From positions 47,220-111,219 of the forward strand of contig NZ_JBEPNA010000009.1 in the NCBI RefSeq assembly GCF_040546025.1: DNA of 64,000 bases, written 5' to 3'. Shown here piece after piece: positions 1 through 7,989 of the stretch. This stretch comes from Marisediminicola sp040546025. Its GTDB lineage: Bacteria > Actinomycetota > Actinomycetes > Actinomycetales > Microbacteriaceae. The position numbers and the translations under genes are program-made. The notes beneath the pieces are model-generated. The model searched no databases, was not told the DNA's origin, and saw nothing but the letters and a program-made list of their open reading frames with translations. Within the stretch, counting starts at the first letter, position 1. Every line of letters begins with the position of its first letter.

Positions 1-343
1 TGATCAGCGATGCCGGGGAGGTGTGTCCGGACGATTTCGACAAACCGCCCTGGCCGAGGGAGGGGCGGGAGCGCACACTGAGTTCCCCGGCCGCACGCAC
101 CAGGAGGGCATCAACTTGGCGTTTCAGGTCGTAGCCGGACCGGATCGCCCGGAGCAGGCCCGCATCCGACATCGTCTCCACGTCCAGCTGCGCCGGGGCA
201 ACCGTGATCGCCCCGAACGCTGTGCCGGGAGCGCCGGCATCCGGGTGTTCGCCGACCCGGTCGCCGAACCCCGTAAGCGCACCAGCCCACACCGACGCGA
301 ACGCAGAAGCGCTGTCGATGAGCGAATCGGTTGTCTTGCACAT
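1..343 (-). CDS. DUF222/HNH endonuclease family protein, N-terminal part (runs off the window)
   Basis: Translating the minus strand from an ATG at 343 gives 114 uninterrupted codons that continue past the left edge. The protein carries a segment reading VETMSDAGLLRAIRSG followed by a helix (LKRQVDALLVRAAGEL). This resembles the N-terminal DUF222 domain of the actinobacterial 13E12-repeat proteins, which usually end in an HNH nuclease domain. The C-terminal part lies outside the window, so the HNH domain is inferred. These genes are multicopy in Microbacteriaceae and their cellular role is not established. The start is tentative because no convincing ribosome binding site precedes it. Confidence 0.7.
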   Translation of the reverse strand, partial: MCKTTDSLIDSASAFASVWAGALTGFGDRVGEHPDAGAPGTAFGAITVAPAQLDVETMSDAGLLRAIRSGYDLKRQVDALLVRAAGELSVRSRPSLGQGGLSKSSGHTSPASLI

Positions 344-570
344 ACCCACATACTGACAGGCGCCACCGACATTCCCGCAGACGACAAACCACACTCTGAT
401 CTGGGGTATTGCTTGTGGAAAACCCTCCCGGAACGGGCCCTGTGGAGGAGAAGTCGACGGCTCGACGGTGCGGGGAACGCAATCGGCTGAACCGCTACCG
501 CGTGCGTCCGTCTCCCTGGCGCCCGATGGTCCTCCACGCCACCAGCAACGGCATTCGCACACCAATGGGC

Positions 571-641
571 ATTCCAGCGCGGAATACGGGCTCATGGGGC
601 GGCGCGACTACGATTACAGCGACATCTGACGGCAACAGATG
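571..641 (+). promoter_or_regulatory. Two short inverted repeats in the 5' region of the beta-glucosidase gene
   Basis: The 314-base gap 344-657 holds no convincing gene. It contains ATTCC-N5-GGAAT at 571-585 and CATCTG-N7-CAGATG at 623-641. The second ends just before the AAAGG ribosome binding site at 642-646. Either could be an operator for the adjacent ROK regulator or a leader hairpin; this is inference from position and symmetry only. Confidence 0.3.
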
Positions 642-657
642 GAAAGGCACTCCTGCG

Positions 658-2082
658 ATGACAACCCACGGCAGCCCCGACTACCGCGACTCCGGTCTCG
701 AGTTCCCCGACGACTTCCTGCTGGGCTCGGCGACGGCCTCGTACCAGATCGAGGGAGCCGTCGCCGAGGATGGCCGCGGCCCGTCCATCTGGGACACCTT
801 CAGTCACACCCCCGGCAGTGTGGTGATGGGCGACACGGGCGACATCGCCGACGACCACTACCACCGGCTCGACGAGGACCTCGACATGATGAAGGGCCTC
901 GGCCTCGAGGCCTACCGGTTCTCGATCGCCTGGCCGCGCATCGTGCCCACCGGCTTCGGCGCGATCAACCAGGCCGGCATCGACTTCTACTCCCGCCTCG
1001 TCGACGGGCTCATCGCGCGCGGGATCAAGCCCATCGCGACGCTGTACCACTGGGACCTCCCGCAGCCGCTCGAAGACGCAGGCGGTTGGCCCAACCGCGA
1101 CACTGCCTACCGCTTCGCCGAGTACGCGGCGGTCATCGGCCAGGCGCTCGGCGATCGAGTCGAGACGTGGACCACGCTCAACGAGCCGTGGTGCAGCGCC
1201 TACCTGGGCTACGGCTCCGGCGTGCACGCCCCCGGCCGCACCAACGGCGCGGACGCACTCGCCGCAGTCCACCACCTCAACCTCGCCCACGGACTCGCGC
1301 TCACCGAGCTCCGCAAGGTCGTGACGAACGACCCCGACTTCTCGGTGACCCTCAACCTGCACGTCGTGCGGCCGGGAGCGGACAACGCAGGCGACGCGGT
1401 TCGCCGCATCGACGCGCTTGCGAACCGCGCCTTCACCGGTCCGATGCTGCGCGGTGAGTACCCGGCCGACCTCCTCGCCGACACCGTCGGCATCACCGAC
1501 TGGGCTTTCGTGCTTCCCGGAGACCTCGAGGCGATCAACCAGAGCATCGACGTGCTGGGCGTCAATTACTACTCCACCGCGACCGTCAGGCCGTGGGATG
1601 GGGTTTCCCCGAAGCAGAGCGCCGACGGGCACGGCCGGTCGGTCGGCTCGCCCTGGCCCGGCAGTGAAGACGTCGAGTTCATCGCGCAATCGGGCCCGTA
1701 CACCGAGATGGGATGGAACATCGCTCCCGACGGGCTCGAGGACCTCCTCGTCTCGCTGCACGAGCAGTTCCCGGCGCAGCCGCTCATGGTCACCGAGAAC
1801 GGGGCCGCGTTCCCCGACGTGCTCGAGGACGGCCAGGTGCGCGACGCCGACCGCATCGACTACCTGCGCCGCCACTTCACGGCCGCGCATCGCGCGATGG
1901 AGCGCGGCGTCGACCTGCGCGGCTACCAGGTGTGGTCGCTTATGGACAACTTCGAGTGGGCCTATGGCTATACGAAGCGGTTCGGCATCGTGTACGTCGA
2001 CTACGAGACCCTCGAGCGGACAGTCAAGGACAGCGGCCGCTGGTACGCCGAGCTGGTGCGCACGCACCGGATTCCGGCCTGA
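658..2082 (+). CDS. Glycoside hydrolase family 1 beta-glucosidase
   Basis: The 474-residue protein has the normal length and layout of a bacterial GH1 (beta/alpha)8 enzyme, predicted to be cytosolic because no signal peptide is seen. The GH1 opening motif FLLGSATASYQIEGA is near residues 21-35. The acid/base motif TLNEP places the proton donor at Glu176, and VTENG places the nucleophile at Glu380. It should release glucose or a related sugar from the non-reducing end of beta-glucosides. I chose the ATG at 658 because AAAGG lies about 12 bases upstream and homologous sequence begins there; an open frame extends further upstream without coding character. A ROK regulator follows after three bases, suggesting a self-regulated sugar-use operon. 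Substrate preference cannot be read from the sequence. Confidence 0.93.
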   Translation: MTTHGSPDYRDSGLEFPDDFLLGSATASYQIEGAVAEDGRGPSIWDTFSHTPGSVVMGDTGDIADDHYHRLDEDLDMMKGLGLEAYRFSIAWPRIVPTGFGAINQAGIDFYSRLVDGLIARGIKPIATLYHWDLPQPLEDAGGWPNRDTAYRFAEYAAVIGQALGDRVETWTTLNEPWCSAYLGYGSGVHAPGRTNGADALAAVHHLNLAHGLALTELRKVVTNDPDFSVTLNLHVVRPGADNAGDAVRRIDALANRAFTGPMLRGEYPADLLADTVGITDWAFVLPGDLEAINQSIDVLGVNYYSTATVRPWDGVSPKQSADGHGRSVGSPWPGSEDVEFIAQSGPYTEMGWNIAPDGLEDLLVSLHEQFPAQPLMVTENGAAFPDVLEDGQVRDADRIDYLRRHFTAAHRAMERGVDLRGYQVWSLMDNFEWAYGYTKRFGIVYVDYETLERTVKDSGRWYAELVRTHRIPA

Positions 2083-2085
2083 ACG

Positions 2086-3306
2086 GTGGCGGCTCGGGGC
2101 GACGGGGCGCCCGACAACGGCCCCGTCGCGCCCCGGCGTGGAAACAGCAACGACCTGGTGCGCCGCCACAACCTGTCCGTCGTGCTCGGGCTCGCGCACC
2201 ACGATCCGTCGGTGTCCCGCTCCCAGCTCACCAAGCAGACGGGCCTGAACCGGTCGACGATAGCGGCACTGGTCGGCGAGCTCTCCGAGCTGGGCCTCGT
2301 TGTCGAGTCCGAACCGGATGCGAGCAGGCAGGTCGGTCGCCCGAGCCCGATCGTCGCGCCTCACCCCGGAGTGGTCGCGATCGCCGTGAACCCCGAGATC
2401 GACTCCGTCACGATCGCCCTCGTGGGCCTCGGTGGCCGGGTGCTCCGCCGCATTCGCCGCGACGCCACGATGCCGACCGTCGACGACACCGTGAGTATCG
2501 TTGCCGACGCCGTCGACGAGCTCCGTGCCGAGGCCAGCCGCTCCGCCCGCCTGGTCGGGATCGGCGTTGCGGTGCCCGGACTCGTGCGCGCGAGCGACGG
2601 CGTCGTGCGCCTCGCGCCGCACCTCGGGTGGACGGATGCGCCGCTCGCGCGGCTGCTCGTCGACGCCACCGGACTCCCGGCGGCCGCCGCGAACGATGCC
2701 GGGCTCGGCGCGAAAGCGGAGCATATCTTCGGCGCCGGCCGTGGCCACACCGACATGATCTACCTCAACGGCGGCGCGAGCGGGATCGGTGGCGGCATCA
2801 TCGCCGGAGGGCAGCCGATCCGTGGGGCGGGGGGCTACGCGGGCGAGTTCGGGCACACGCTCGCGACAACCCGCAACGGCCGTGACGCGAGCGGCGCGCC
2901 GGGAAGCCTCGAACTCGAGGTACGACGGTCCCTGCTCCTCGACGCGCTCGGGATCGCGACCGCCGACGCCGACGAACTCGACGCCAGGCTTCTCAACTCG
3001 GATTCCCCCGCCGTTCGCGCGGAGGTCGAGCGCCAGCTGGCCTTCCTCGGCGTCGCGCTGCGCAACGCGATCGACATCCTGAATCCCCAGCTCGTCGTGC
3101 TCGGCGGATTCCTCGGCTCGCTTCACGCGGCGGCACCCGGCCGGCTCGAGACGCTCGTCGCCGATCAGGCCCTCGCCGTCCCGTTCGACGAGGTGCGCTT
3201 CTCCCGGGCCGAACTCGGATCCGACCTCTTGCTCGTCGGGGCGGCCGAGCTGGCGTTCGGTCCACTCCTCGGCAACCCGGCCGGGGTCGAACCGGTTCCC
3301 GCCTGA
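2086..3306 (+). CDS. ROK family transcriptional regulator
   Basis: The 406-residue protein has an N-terminal winged helix-turn-helix at about residues 25-85 (SRSQLTKQTGLNRSTIAALVG), followed by the ROK sugar-kinase-like domain with GIGVAVPGLV, NDAGLGAKAEH and the glycine-rich NGGASGIGGGIIAGG. This is the NagC/XylR-type layout: a DNA-binding repressor that senses a sugar. The usual ROK zinc motif (CxCGxxGCxE after GEFGH) is absent; the matching segment, TLATTRNGRDASGAPGSLE, has no cysteines, so a zinc-bound kinase fold is unlikely. It starts with GTG three bases after the beta-glucosidase stop and most likely regulates that gene. Confidence 0.9.
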   Translation: MAARGDGAPDNGPVAPRRGNSNDLVRRHNLSVVLGLAHHDPSVSRSQLTKQTGLNRSTIAALVGELSELGLVVESEPDASRQVGRPSPIVAPHPGVVAIAVNPEIDSVTIALVGLGGRVLRRIRRDATMPTVDDTVSIVADAVDELRAEASRSARLVGIGVAVPGLVRASDGVVRLAPHLGWTDAPLARLLVDATGLPAAAANDAGLGAKAEHIFGAGRGHTDMIYLNGGASGIGGGIIAGGQPIRGAGGYAGEFGHTLATTRNGRDASGAPGSLELEVRRSLLLDALGIATADADELDARLLNSDSPAVRAEVERQLAFLGVALRNAIDILNPQLVVLGGFLGSLHAAAPGRLETLVADQALAVPFDEVRFSRAELGSDLLLVGAAELAFGPLLGNPAGVEPVPA

Positions 3307-3481
3307 ATTTCGGCGCCCCCGTTGCGCAGGAAAGGGAATAACCCGCGCCCGCGAGAACTTGGGGTAGATGCGCGCTCAGTCTCGACTGGGCGGCATCCCC
3401 CACGCATAGTCGCGCCGCGAGCCACGGCCCGGTCGGCGCGTGGCGCGCCAATTCTGCGAAGAAGAACCGAGGAATCTCTCT

Positions 3482-4723
3482 GTGAGCACCGCGACCAGGC
3501 CGACAGCCGTCGTACACCCCGGCGATCTGCTGACCCGTCGCCAGCGCATCGTGTACATCGTGATCCTCGGTGCTCTCGTGGCCCTCGGCCCCTTCACGAT
3601 CGACCTCTACCTTCCGGCTTTCCCGGTCATCGAAGGTGACCTCGGAGTCTCGCAAGCGGCAGTGCAACTCACCCTCACCGCTACCACCATCGGCTTCGGA
3701 GTGGGCCAGCTGCTCGTCGGGCCGTGGAGCGACCGCGTCGGACGGCGCCTCCCGCTTATCGTCGCGACGTCGCTGCATGTGCTCGCGAGCGTGGGGGTCG
3801 CCCTCGCCCCCGACATCGCCTGGATCGCGGTCTTCCGCGTGCTGCAGGGCATGGGCGCCGCGGCAGGAGCCGTCGTCGCCATGGCGACCGTGCGCGACCT
3901 GTTCGGCGGGCAGCCCCTCGTGCGGATGCTGTCGAGGCTCGCTCTCGTCACCGGCCTCGCTCCCATCCTCGCGCCGGTCATCGGCTCGCAGCTGCTGCTC
4001 GTGCTCGACTGGCGTGGCGTGTTCTACTTCCTCGCCGCCTACGGGGTGCTCGTGCTGCTCTCCGCGATCTTCTTCATCGTCGAGACGAGGCCGAAGGAGT
4101 CCCGCGGAACATCGGACCGCACGATGGCCCAGCGCTACAGGGCGATCTTCCGCGACCGCGTCTTCATTGGAGTTGCGGTCATCGGCGGCATGTCCTTCTC
4201 GGGCCTGTTCGCCTACCTCAGCGCGTCACCGTTCCTGTTCCAGGACCTGTACGGCCTCGACGCCCAGCAGTACGGCCTGCTCTTCGCCGTGAACTCCGTC
4301 GGCATCGTGATCGGCACCCAGACATCAGCCCGCCTCGCCCGCATCGTGGGGCCGCAGTGGATCCTCGCCTTCTCGACGGCCGTCGTGTTCCTCTCCTCCT
4401 CGGCGATCGTGGTCCTTGACCTCGCGGATGCTGGACTTCTGGGCGTTCTCGTGCCGCTCTGGTTCTTCATCACCGCCGTCGGCTTCGGCTTCCCGATGGT
4501 GCAGGTGCTCGCTCTTGCGGGCCACGGCAGCGAGGCCGGCACTGCGGCATCCGTTCTCGGTGCCCTCAACTTCGGCCTCGCAGGGCTCATCTCGCCGATC
4601 GTGGGGCTCTTCGGCGTCAGCGCGTTCGTGATGGGCCTGGTCATGGCGTCGACGGCGTTTGTCGCGGTGCTCTCCCTGTGGTTCATCGTGCAGCCGAAAA
4701 CAGTGCCGGAGCTGTCCCGCTGA
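3482..4723 (+). CDS. Bcr/CflA family multidrug efflux MFS transporter
   Basis: The roughly 413-residue protein has about 12 hydrophobic segments. The first contains the Bcr/CflA signature GPFTIDLYLPAFPVI, and the loop between helices 2 and 3 carries the MFS motif GPWSDRVGRRLPL. Members of this family export drugs such as bicyclomycin, sulfonamides or chloramphenicol by proton antiport. I chose GTG 3482 because GAGGAA lies about 10 bases upstream; an in-frame GTG at 3440 would add 14 residues without a site. The 175-base gap before it (3307-3481) shows no gene. It is transcribed alone, and no regulator gene adjoins it. The actual substrate is unknown. Confidence 0.88.
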   Translation: MSTATRPTAVVHPGDLLTRRQRIVYIVILGALVALGPFTIDLYLPAFPVIEGDLGVSQAAVQLTLTATTIGFGVGQLLVGPWSDRVGRRLPLIVATSLHVLASVGVALAPDIAWIAVFRVLQGMGAAAGAVVAMATVRDLFGGQPLVRMLSRLALVTGLAPILAPVIGSQLLLVLDWRGVFYFLAAYGVLVLLSAIFFIVETRPKESRGTSDRTMAQRYRAIFRDRVFIGVAVIGGMSFSGLFAYLSASPFLFQDLYGLDAQQYGLLFAVNSVGIVIGTQTSARLARIVGPQWILAFSTAVVFLSSSAIVVLDLADAGLLGVLVPLWFFITAVGFGFPMVQVLALAGHGSEAGTAASVLGALNFGLAGLISPIVGLFGVSAFVMGLVMASTAFVAVLSLWFIVQPKTVPELSR

Positions 4724-4743
4724 CGGTGTGCAGGGGAGCCCGA

Positions 4744-4749
4744 TAGCGT
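4744..4749 (+). promoter_or_regulatory. -10 hexamer TAGCGT before the PAP2 gene
   Basis: TAGCGT ends seven bases before ATG 4757, which would put the transcript start at or next to the start codon. This favours ATG 4757 over GTG 4748. Confidence 0.5.
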
Positions 4750-4756
4750 GGGAGAC

Positions 4757-5452
4757 ATGACCGAGAACAGGCCGAGGACGCGTTACGCCGCCGACCAGGC
4801 GCTGAAGTCCGAGGTGCGGGTCACCCGGCACTGGCCACTGGTCAGCGGGATCGCCGCGGTGGTGCTCGCCGCGGTGCTCGGAGCCGTGATCGCCTACCGG
4901 GCGAGCAACAAGCCGTTCGAGTTCGACACCGAGTGGATGGAAGAGATCCTCGAGGCCCGCAATCCCGTGTTGGAGATACCCGCCCAGCTCATGAACACCG
5001 TGGGAGGTGGGTTATTCGGCGTCATCATCCTTCCCATCGTGATCGTCGTGCTGCTGTTGATCCTGAGGCGCAAGTGGGCCGCCCTGTACTTCGCCGCCGC
5101 CAGCATCCTGAGCGCCGGGCTCGTGCAGCTCCTGAAGAACGTGTTCGCCCGCCCGCGCCCGGAAGACATGCTCGTTACCGCTGACATCGGATCTTTTCCC
5201 TCCGGTCACGTCGCGAATGCCGCGACGATGGCGGTCGTGCTCGGGTTCATCCTCCAGCGGACCTGGGTCTGGATCGCAGGAATGGTCTACGCGATCCTCA
5301 TGATGCTGAGCCGTACCTACCTCGGCGTGCACTGGGCCAGCGACACCATCGGCGGTCTCGTGCTCGGCGCGGGCGTCGCGGTCATCCTGTGGGCGCCCCT
5401 CGCGCATCGGTTGCACCTGGAGCGGCACAAGCCGATTGTCGTGCAGTCCTGA
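4757..5452 (+). CDS. PAP2-superfamily membrane phosphatase
   Basis: The protein of about 231 residues has an N-terminal membrane segment and at least four more. All three PAP2 catalytic motifs are visible: KNVFARP (KX6RP type), PSGH, and SRTYLGVHWASD (SRX5HX3D). Such enzymes remove phosphate from lipid phosphates such as phosphatidate or undecaprenyl pyrophosphate at the outer membrane face. The start is set at ATG 4757 by a -10 hexamer (TAGCGT, 4744-4749); GTG 4748 is in frame and possible. It stands 33 bases after the exporter gene and is probably transcribed separately. Which lipid it acts on is not decidable here. Confidence 0.88.
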   Translation: MTENRPRTRYAADQALKSEVRVTRHWPLVSGIAAVVLAAVLGAVIAYRASNKPFEFDTEWMEEILEARNPVLEIPAQLMNTVGGGLFGVIILPIVIVVLLLILRRKWAALYFAAASILSAGLVQLLKNVFARPRPEDMLVTADIGSFPSGHVANAATMAVVLGFILQRTWVWIAGMVYAILMMLSRTYLGVHWASDTIGGLVLGAGVAVILWAPLAHRLHLERHKPIVVQS

Positions 5453-5484
5453 CGGTTGGCGGCCACTTCGCGGCCACCGACGGC

Positions 5485-5490
5485 TAGCGT
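5485..5490 (+). promoter_or_regulatory. -10 hexamer TAGCGT, leaderless promoter
   Basis: TAGCGT lies six bases before ATG 5497, consistent with transcription starting at the start codon. No clear -35 was found at 17 bases. Confidence 0.5.
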
Positions 5491-5496
5491 GGGGGA

Positions 5497-6768
5497 ATGA
5501 GAATCCTTCTGGTGGGCGCCGGCGGCGTCGGCGACGCCTTCGCCAAGATCGCCGCACGGCGCTCGTTCTACGAACTGATCGTCGTGAGCGACTACGACCT
5601 CGCCCGCGCCGAGCGCACCGTGGCCTGGATCGAGGCGCGTCACGGCGCTCAGGACGGGCGGTTTGTCGCCGAACGGATCGACGCCTCCGACCCCGACAGC
5701 GTCGCCGAGGTGGCGAGGCGGCACGGCGCGACCCACGTGATGAACGCGGTCGAACCGAAGTTTGTGCCGACGATCTTCGCGGGCGCGCTCGCCGCCGACG
5801 CGAACTACCTCGACATGGCGATGAGCCTGAGCGAGCCGCATCCGACGAATCCCCACGAGGAGACGGGCATCATGCTCGGCGACGACCAGTTCGCCCTCTC
5901 GGCCGATTGGGAGAAGGCGGGCAAGCTCGCGCTCGTCGGCATGGGCGTCGAGCCGGGACTCAGCGACGTGTTCGCCCGCTACGCTGCCGACCACCTGTTC
6001 AGCGAGATCGACGAGCTCGGCACCCGTGACGGCGCCAATCTCGTCGTGCGGGACGAACTCGGCAACGAGATCTTCGCGCCGTCGTTCAGCATCTGGACCA
6101 CGATCGAGGAGTGCCTGAACCCGCCCGTCATCTGGGAGAAGGACAGGGGCTGGTTCACGACGGCGCCGTTCTCCGAGCCGGAGGTGTTCGTGTTTCCGGA
6201 AGGCATCGGACCGGTCGAGTGCGTCAACGTCGAGCACGAGGAGGTTATCCTCATGCCCCGCTGGATCAACGCGAAGCGCGTCACCTTCAAGTACGGGCTC
6301 GGCGACGAGTTCATCGGAATCCTGAAGACCCTCAACCAGCTCGGACTCGACAAGACCGAGCCCGTCCGCGTGCGCTCCACAGACGGACCGGTCATGGTCG
6401 CCCCGCGCGACGTCGTCGCTGCCGGGCTACCCGACCCGGCCAGCCTCGGCCCGCGGATGACCGGCAAGACCTGCGCCGGCGTCTGGATCACCGGCACCGG
6501 CACCGACGGCATGCCGCGGGAGGTATATCTCTACCATGTCAGCGACAACGAGTGGACGATGGCGGAGTACGAGGCGCAGTGCGTCGTCTGGCAGACCGCC
6601 CTCAACCCCGTGATCGCGCTCGAGCTGCTGGCCGCCGGCACCTGGTCCGGACTCGGGGTGCTCGGGCCGGAGGCCTTCGACGCGAAACCCTACCTCGACC
6701 TCATGGCGCTCCCGGTCGACCAGGGCGGCTACGGGCAGCCGTGGGGATTCGAAGACCGGCTCGCCTAG
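5497..6768 (+). CDS. Saccharopine dehydrogenase family oxidoreductase
   Basis: The 423-residue protein opens with a Rossmann nucleotide-binding motif (LLVGAGGVGDAF, residues 4-15) and carries the saccharopine dehydrogenase NADP domain followed by the matching C-terminal domain. Family members interconvert amino acids and keto acids through secondary-amine intermediates, for example in lysine or polyamine metabolism. The next gene, 12 bases on, is a glutaryl-CoA-dehydrogenase-like enzyme, so the pair may act in lysine degradation. That is inference from context, since both enzymes have close paralogues with other substrates. A leaderless-type -10 precedes the ATG. Confidence 0.8.
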   Translation: MRILLVGAGGVGDAFAKIAARRSFYELIVVSDYDLARAERTVAWIEARHGAQDGRFVAERIDASDPDSVAEVARRHGATHVMNAVEPKFVPTIFAGALAADANYLDMAMSLSEPHPTNPHEETGIMLGDDQFALSADWEKAGKLALVGMGVEPGLSDVFARYAADHLFSEIDELGTRDGANLVVRDELGNEIFAPSFSIWTTIEECLNPPVIWEKDRGWFTTAPFSEPEVFVFPEGIGPVECVNVEHEEVILMPRWINAKRVTFKYGLGDEFIGILKTLNQLGLDKTEPVRVRSTDGPVMVAPRDVVAAGLPDPASLGPRMTGKTCAGVWITGTGTDGMPREVYLYHVSDNEWTMAEYEAQCVVWQTALNPVIALELLAAGTWSGLGVLGPEAFDAKPYLDLMALPVDQGGYGQPWGFEDRLA

Positions 6769-6780
6769 GTATCCGCAGCC

Positions 6781-7953
6781 ATGATCTTGCCCAGGTCGCG
6801 CACCGAGGAGCTCCTCGGACTCACCGCCCTCCTCACCCCGACCGAGCTCGACTGGCAGCACCGGGCCAGAGAATTCGCCGTGACCCGCATTGCCCCGACG
6901 ATCGACGACGACTACGAGCGCGAGGTGTTCCGCGCGGAACTCGTGCCCGAGCTCGGCGCCCTCGGCGTGCTGGGCATGCACCTCACCGGCCACGGCTGCG
7001 CTGGCGCCGGTGCGGTGTCGTATGGCCTCGTCTGCCACGAGCTTGAGGCGGCCGACTCGGCCTGGCGCACCTTCGTGTCGGTGCAGGGCTCGCTCGCGAT
7101 GACGGCGATCTCGAAGTACGGCTCCGCGGAGCACAAGTCCAGCTGGCTTCCCCGGATGGCCGCCGGAGAGGCGATCGGATGCTTCGCGCTGACCGAACCG
7201 GACGGCGGCAGCGACCCCGCCGCAATGACCACGACGGCGGTGCTCGCGAATGGCGAGTGGCTGCTCACCGGCCGCAAGCGCTGGATCGGGCTCGCGTCGG
7301 TCGCCGATGTCGCCGTCGTGTGGGCGAGCACCGCGGAGGGCATCCGCGGCTTCATCGTGCCCACCGATAGCCCGGGATTCACCGCGACGAACATCGCGGG
7401 CAAGCTCTCCATGCGCGCGTCGATCCAGTGTGATGTTGAGCTGCGCGACGTGCGGCTGCCCGAATCGGCGCTGCTGCCCGGCGCCGCGGGACTCGCGGCG
7501 CCATTCAGCTGTCTCGGCGAGGCCCGGTACGGGATCGTCTGGGGCGCGATGGGCGCCGCCAGGGCATCCCTCGACGCCGCCGTCGGGTTCTCTCAGACCC
7601 GCATGGTGTTCGGAGCGCCGATCGGCTCCAAGCAGCTCATCCAGCACAAGCTCGCCGACGCATTCGTCGAGTACGAGAAGGGGATGCTGCTCGCGCTGCA
7701 CCTCGGCAGGCTGGCCGACGCGGGCACGCTGACTCCGGATCAGGTGAGCGTCGGCAAGCTCAACAACGTGCGCGAGGCGATCGCGATCGTCTCGTCGATG
7801 CGGAGCGTGCTGGCCGGCGACGGCATCACCTCCGCCTACCCGGTGATGCGGCACGCGGCGAACCTCGAGGCGGTGCGCACCTACGAGGGAACGGACGAGG
7901 TGCACACGCTGGTGATCGGACGCGCGCTCACGGGGCTTGCCGCGTTCCGCTGA
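6781..7953 (+). CDS. Acyl-CoA dehydrogenase, glutaryl-CoA dehydrogenase-like
   Basis: The 390-residue flavoprotein shows the FAD/acyl-CoA motif CFALTEPDGGSDP and the C-terminal motif YEGTDEVH, whose Glu369 occupies the catalytic base position of glutaryl-CoA dehydrogenase. The segment ADSAWRTFVSVQGSLAM carries Arg96 where human GCDH has Arg94, the residue that holds the free carboxylate of glutarate. Both residues favour glutaryl-CoA (oxidative decarboxylation to crotonyl-CoA plus CO2) over a plain fatty acyl-CoA. It lies 12 bases after the saccharopine-dehydrogenase-like gene, probably in one transcript. No electron-transfer flavoprotein genes are nearby. Assignment to glutarate is likely but not certain. 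Confidence 0.82.
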   Translation: MILPRSRTEELLGLTALLTPTELDWQHRAREFAVTRIAPTIDDDYEREVFRAELVPELGALGVLGMHLTGHGCAGAGAVSYGLVCHELEAADSAWRTFVSVQGSLAMTAISKYGSAEHKSSWLPRMAAGEAIGCFALTEPDGGSDPAAMTTTAVLANGEWLLTGRKRWIGLASVADVAVVWASTAEGIRGFIVPTDSPGFTATNIAGKLSMRASIQCDVELRDVRLPESALLPGAAGLAAPFSCLGEARYGIVWGAMGAARASLDAAVGFSQTRMVFGAPIGSKQLIQHKLADAFVEYEKGMLLALHLGRLADAGTLTPDQVSVGKLNNVREAIAIVSSMRSVLAGDGITSAYPVMRHAANLEAVRTYEGTDEVHTLVIGRALTGLAAFR

Positions 7954-7977
7954 CCGGGCCGCGAAACATCCGCCGCC

Positions 7978-7983
7978 TAGGCT
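7978..7983 (+). promoter_or_regulatory. -10 hexamer TAGGCT, leaderless promoter of menC
   Basis: TAGGCT lies six bases before ATG 7990, so transcription should start at the start codon. The same hexamer and spacing precede several other genes here. Confidence 0.55.
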
Positions 7984-7989
7984 GGCGAG

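Noticed and set aside
592..3126. An 844-codon open frame on the minus strand opposite the glucosidase and ROK genes
   Set aside because: It is an antisense shadow caused by high GC at third positions; the plus-strand frames have clear catalytic motifs, while this one is Arg/Asp/Val-rich with no recognisable domain.
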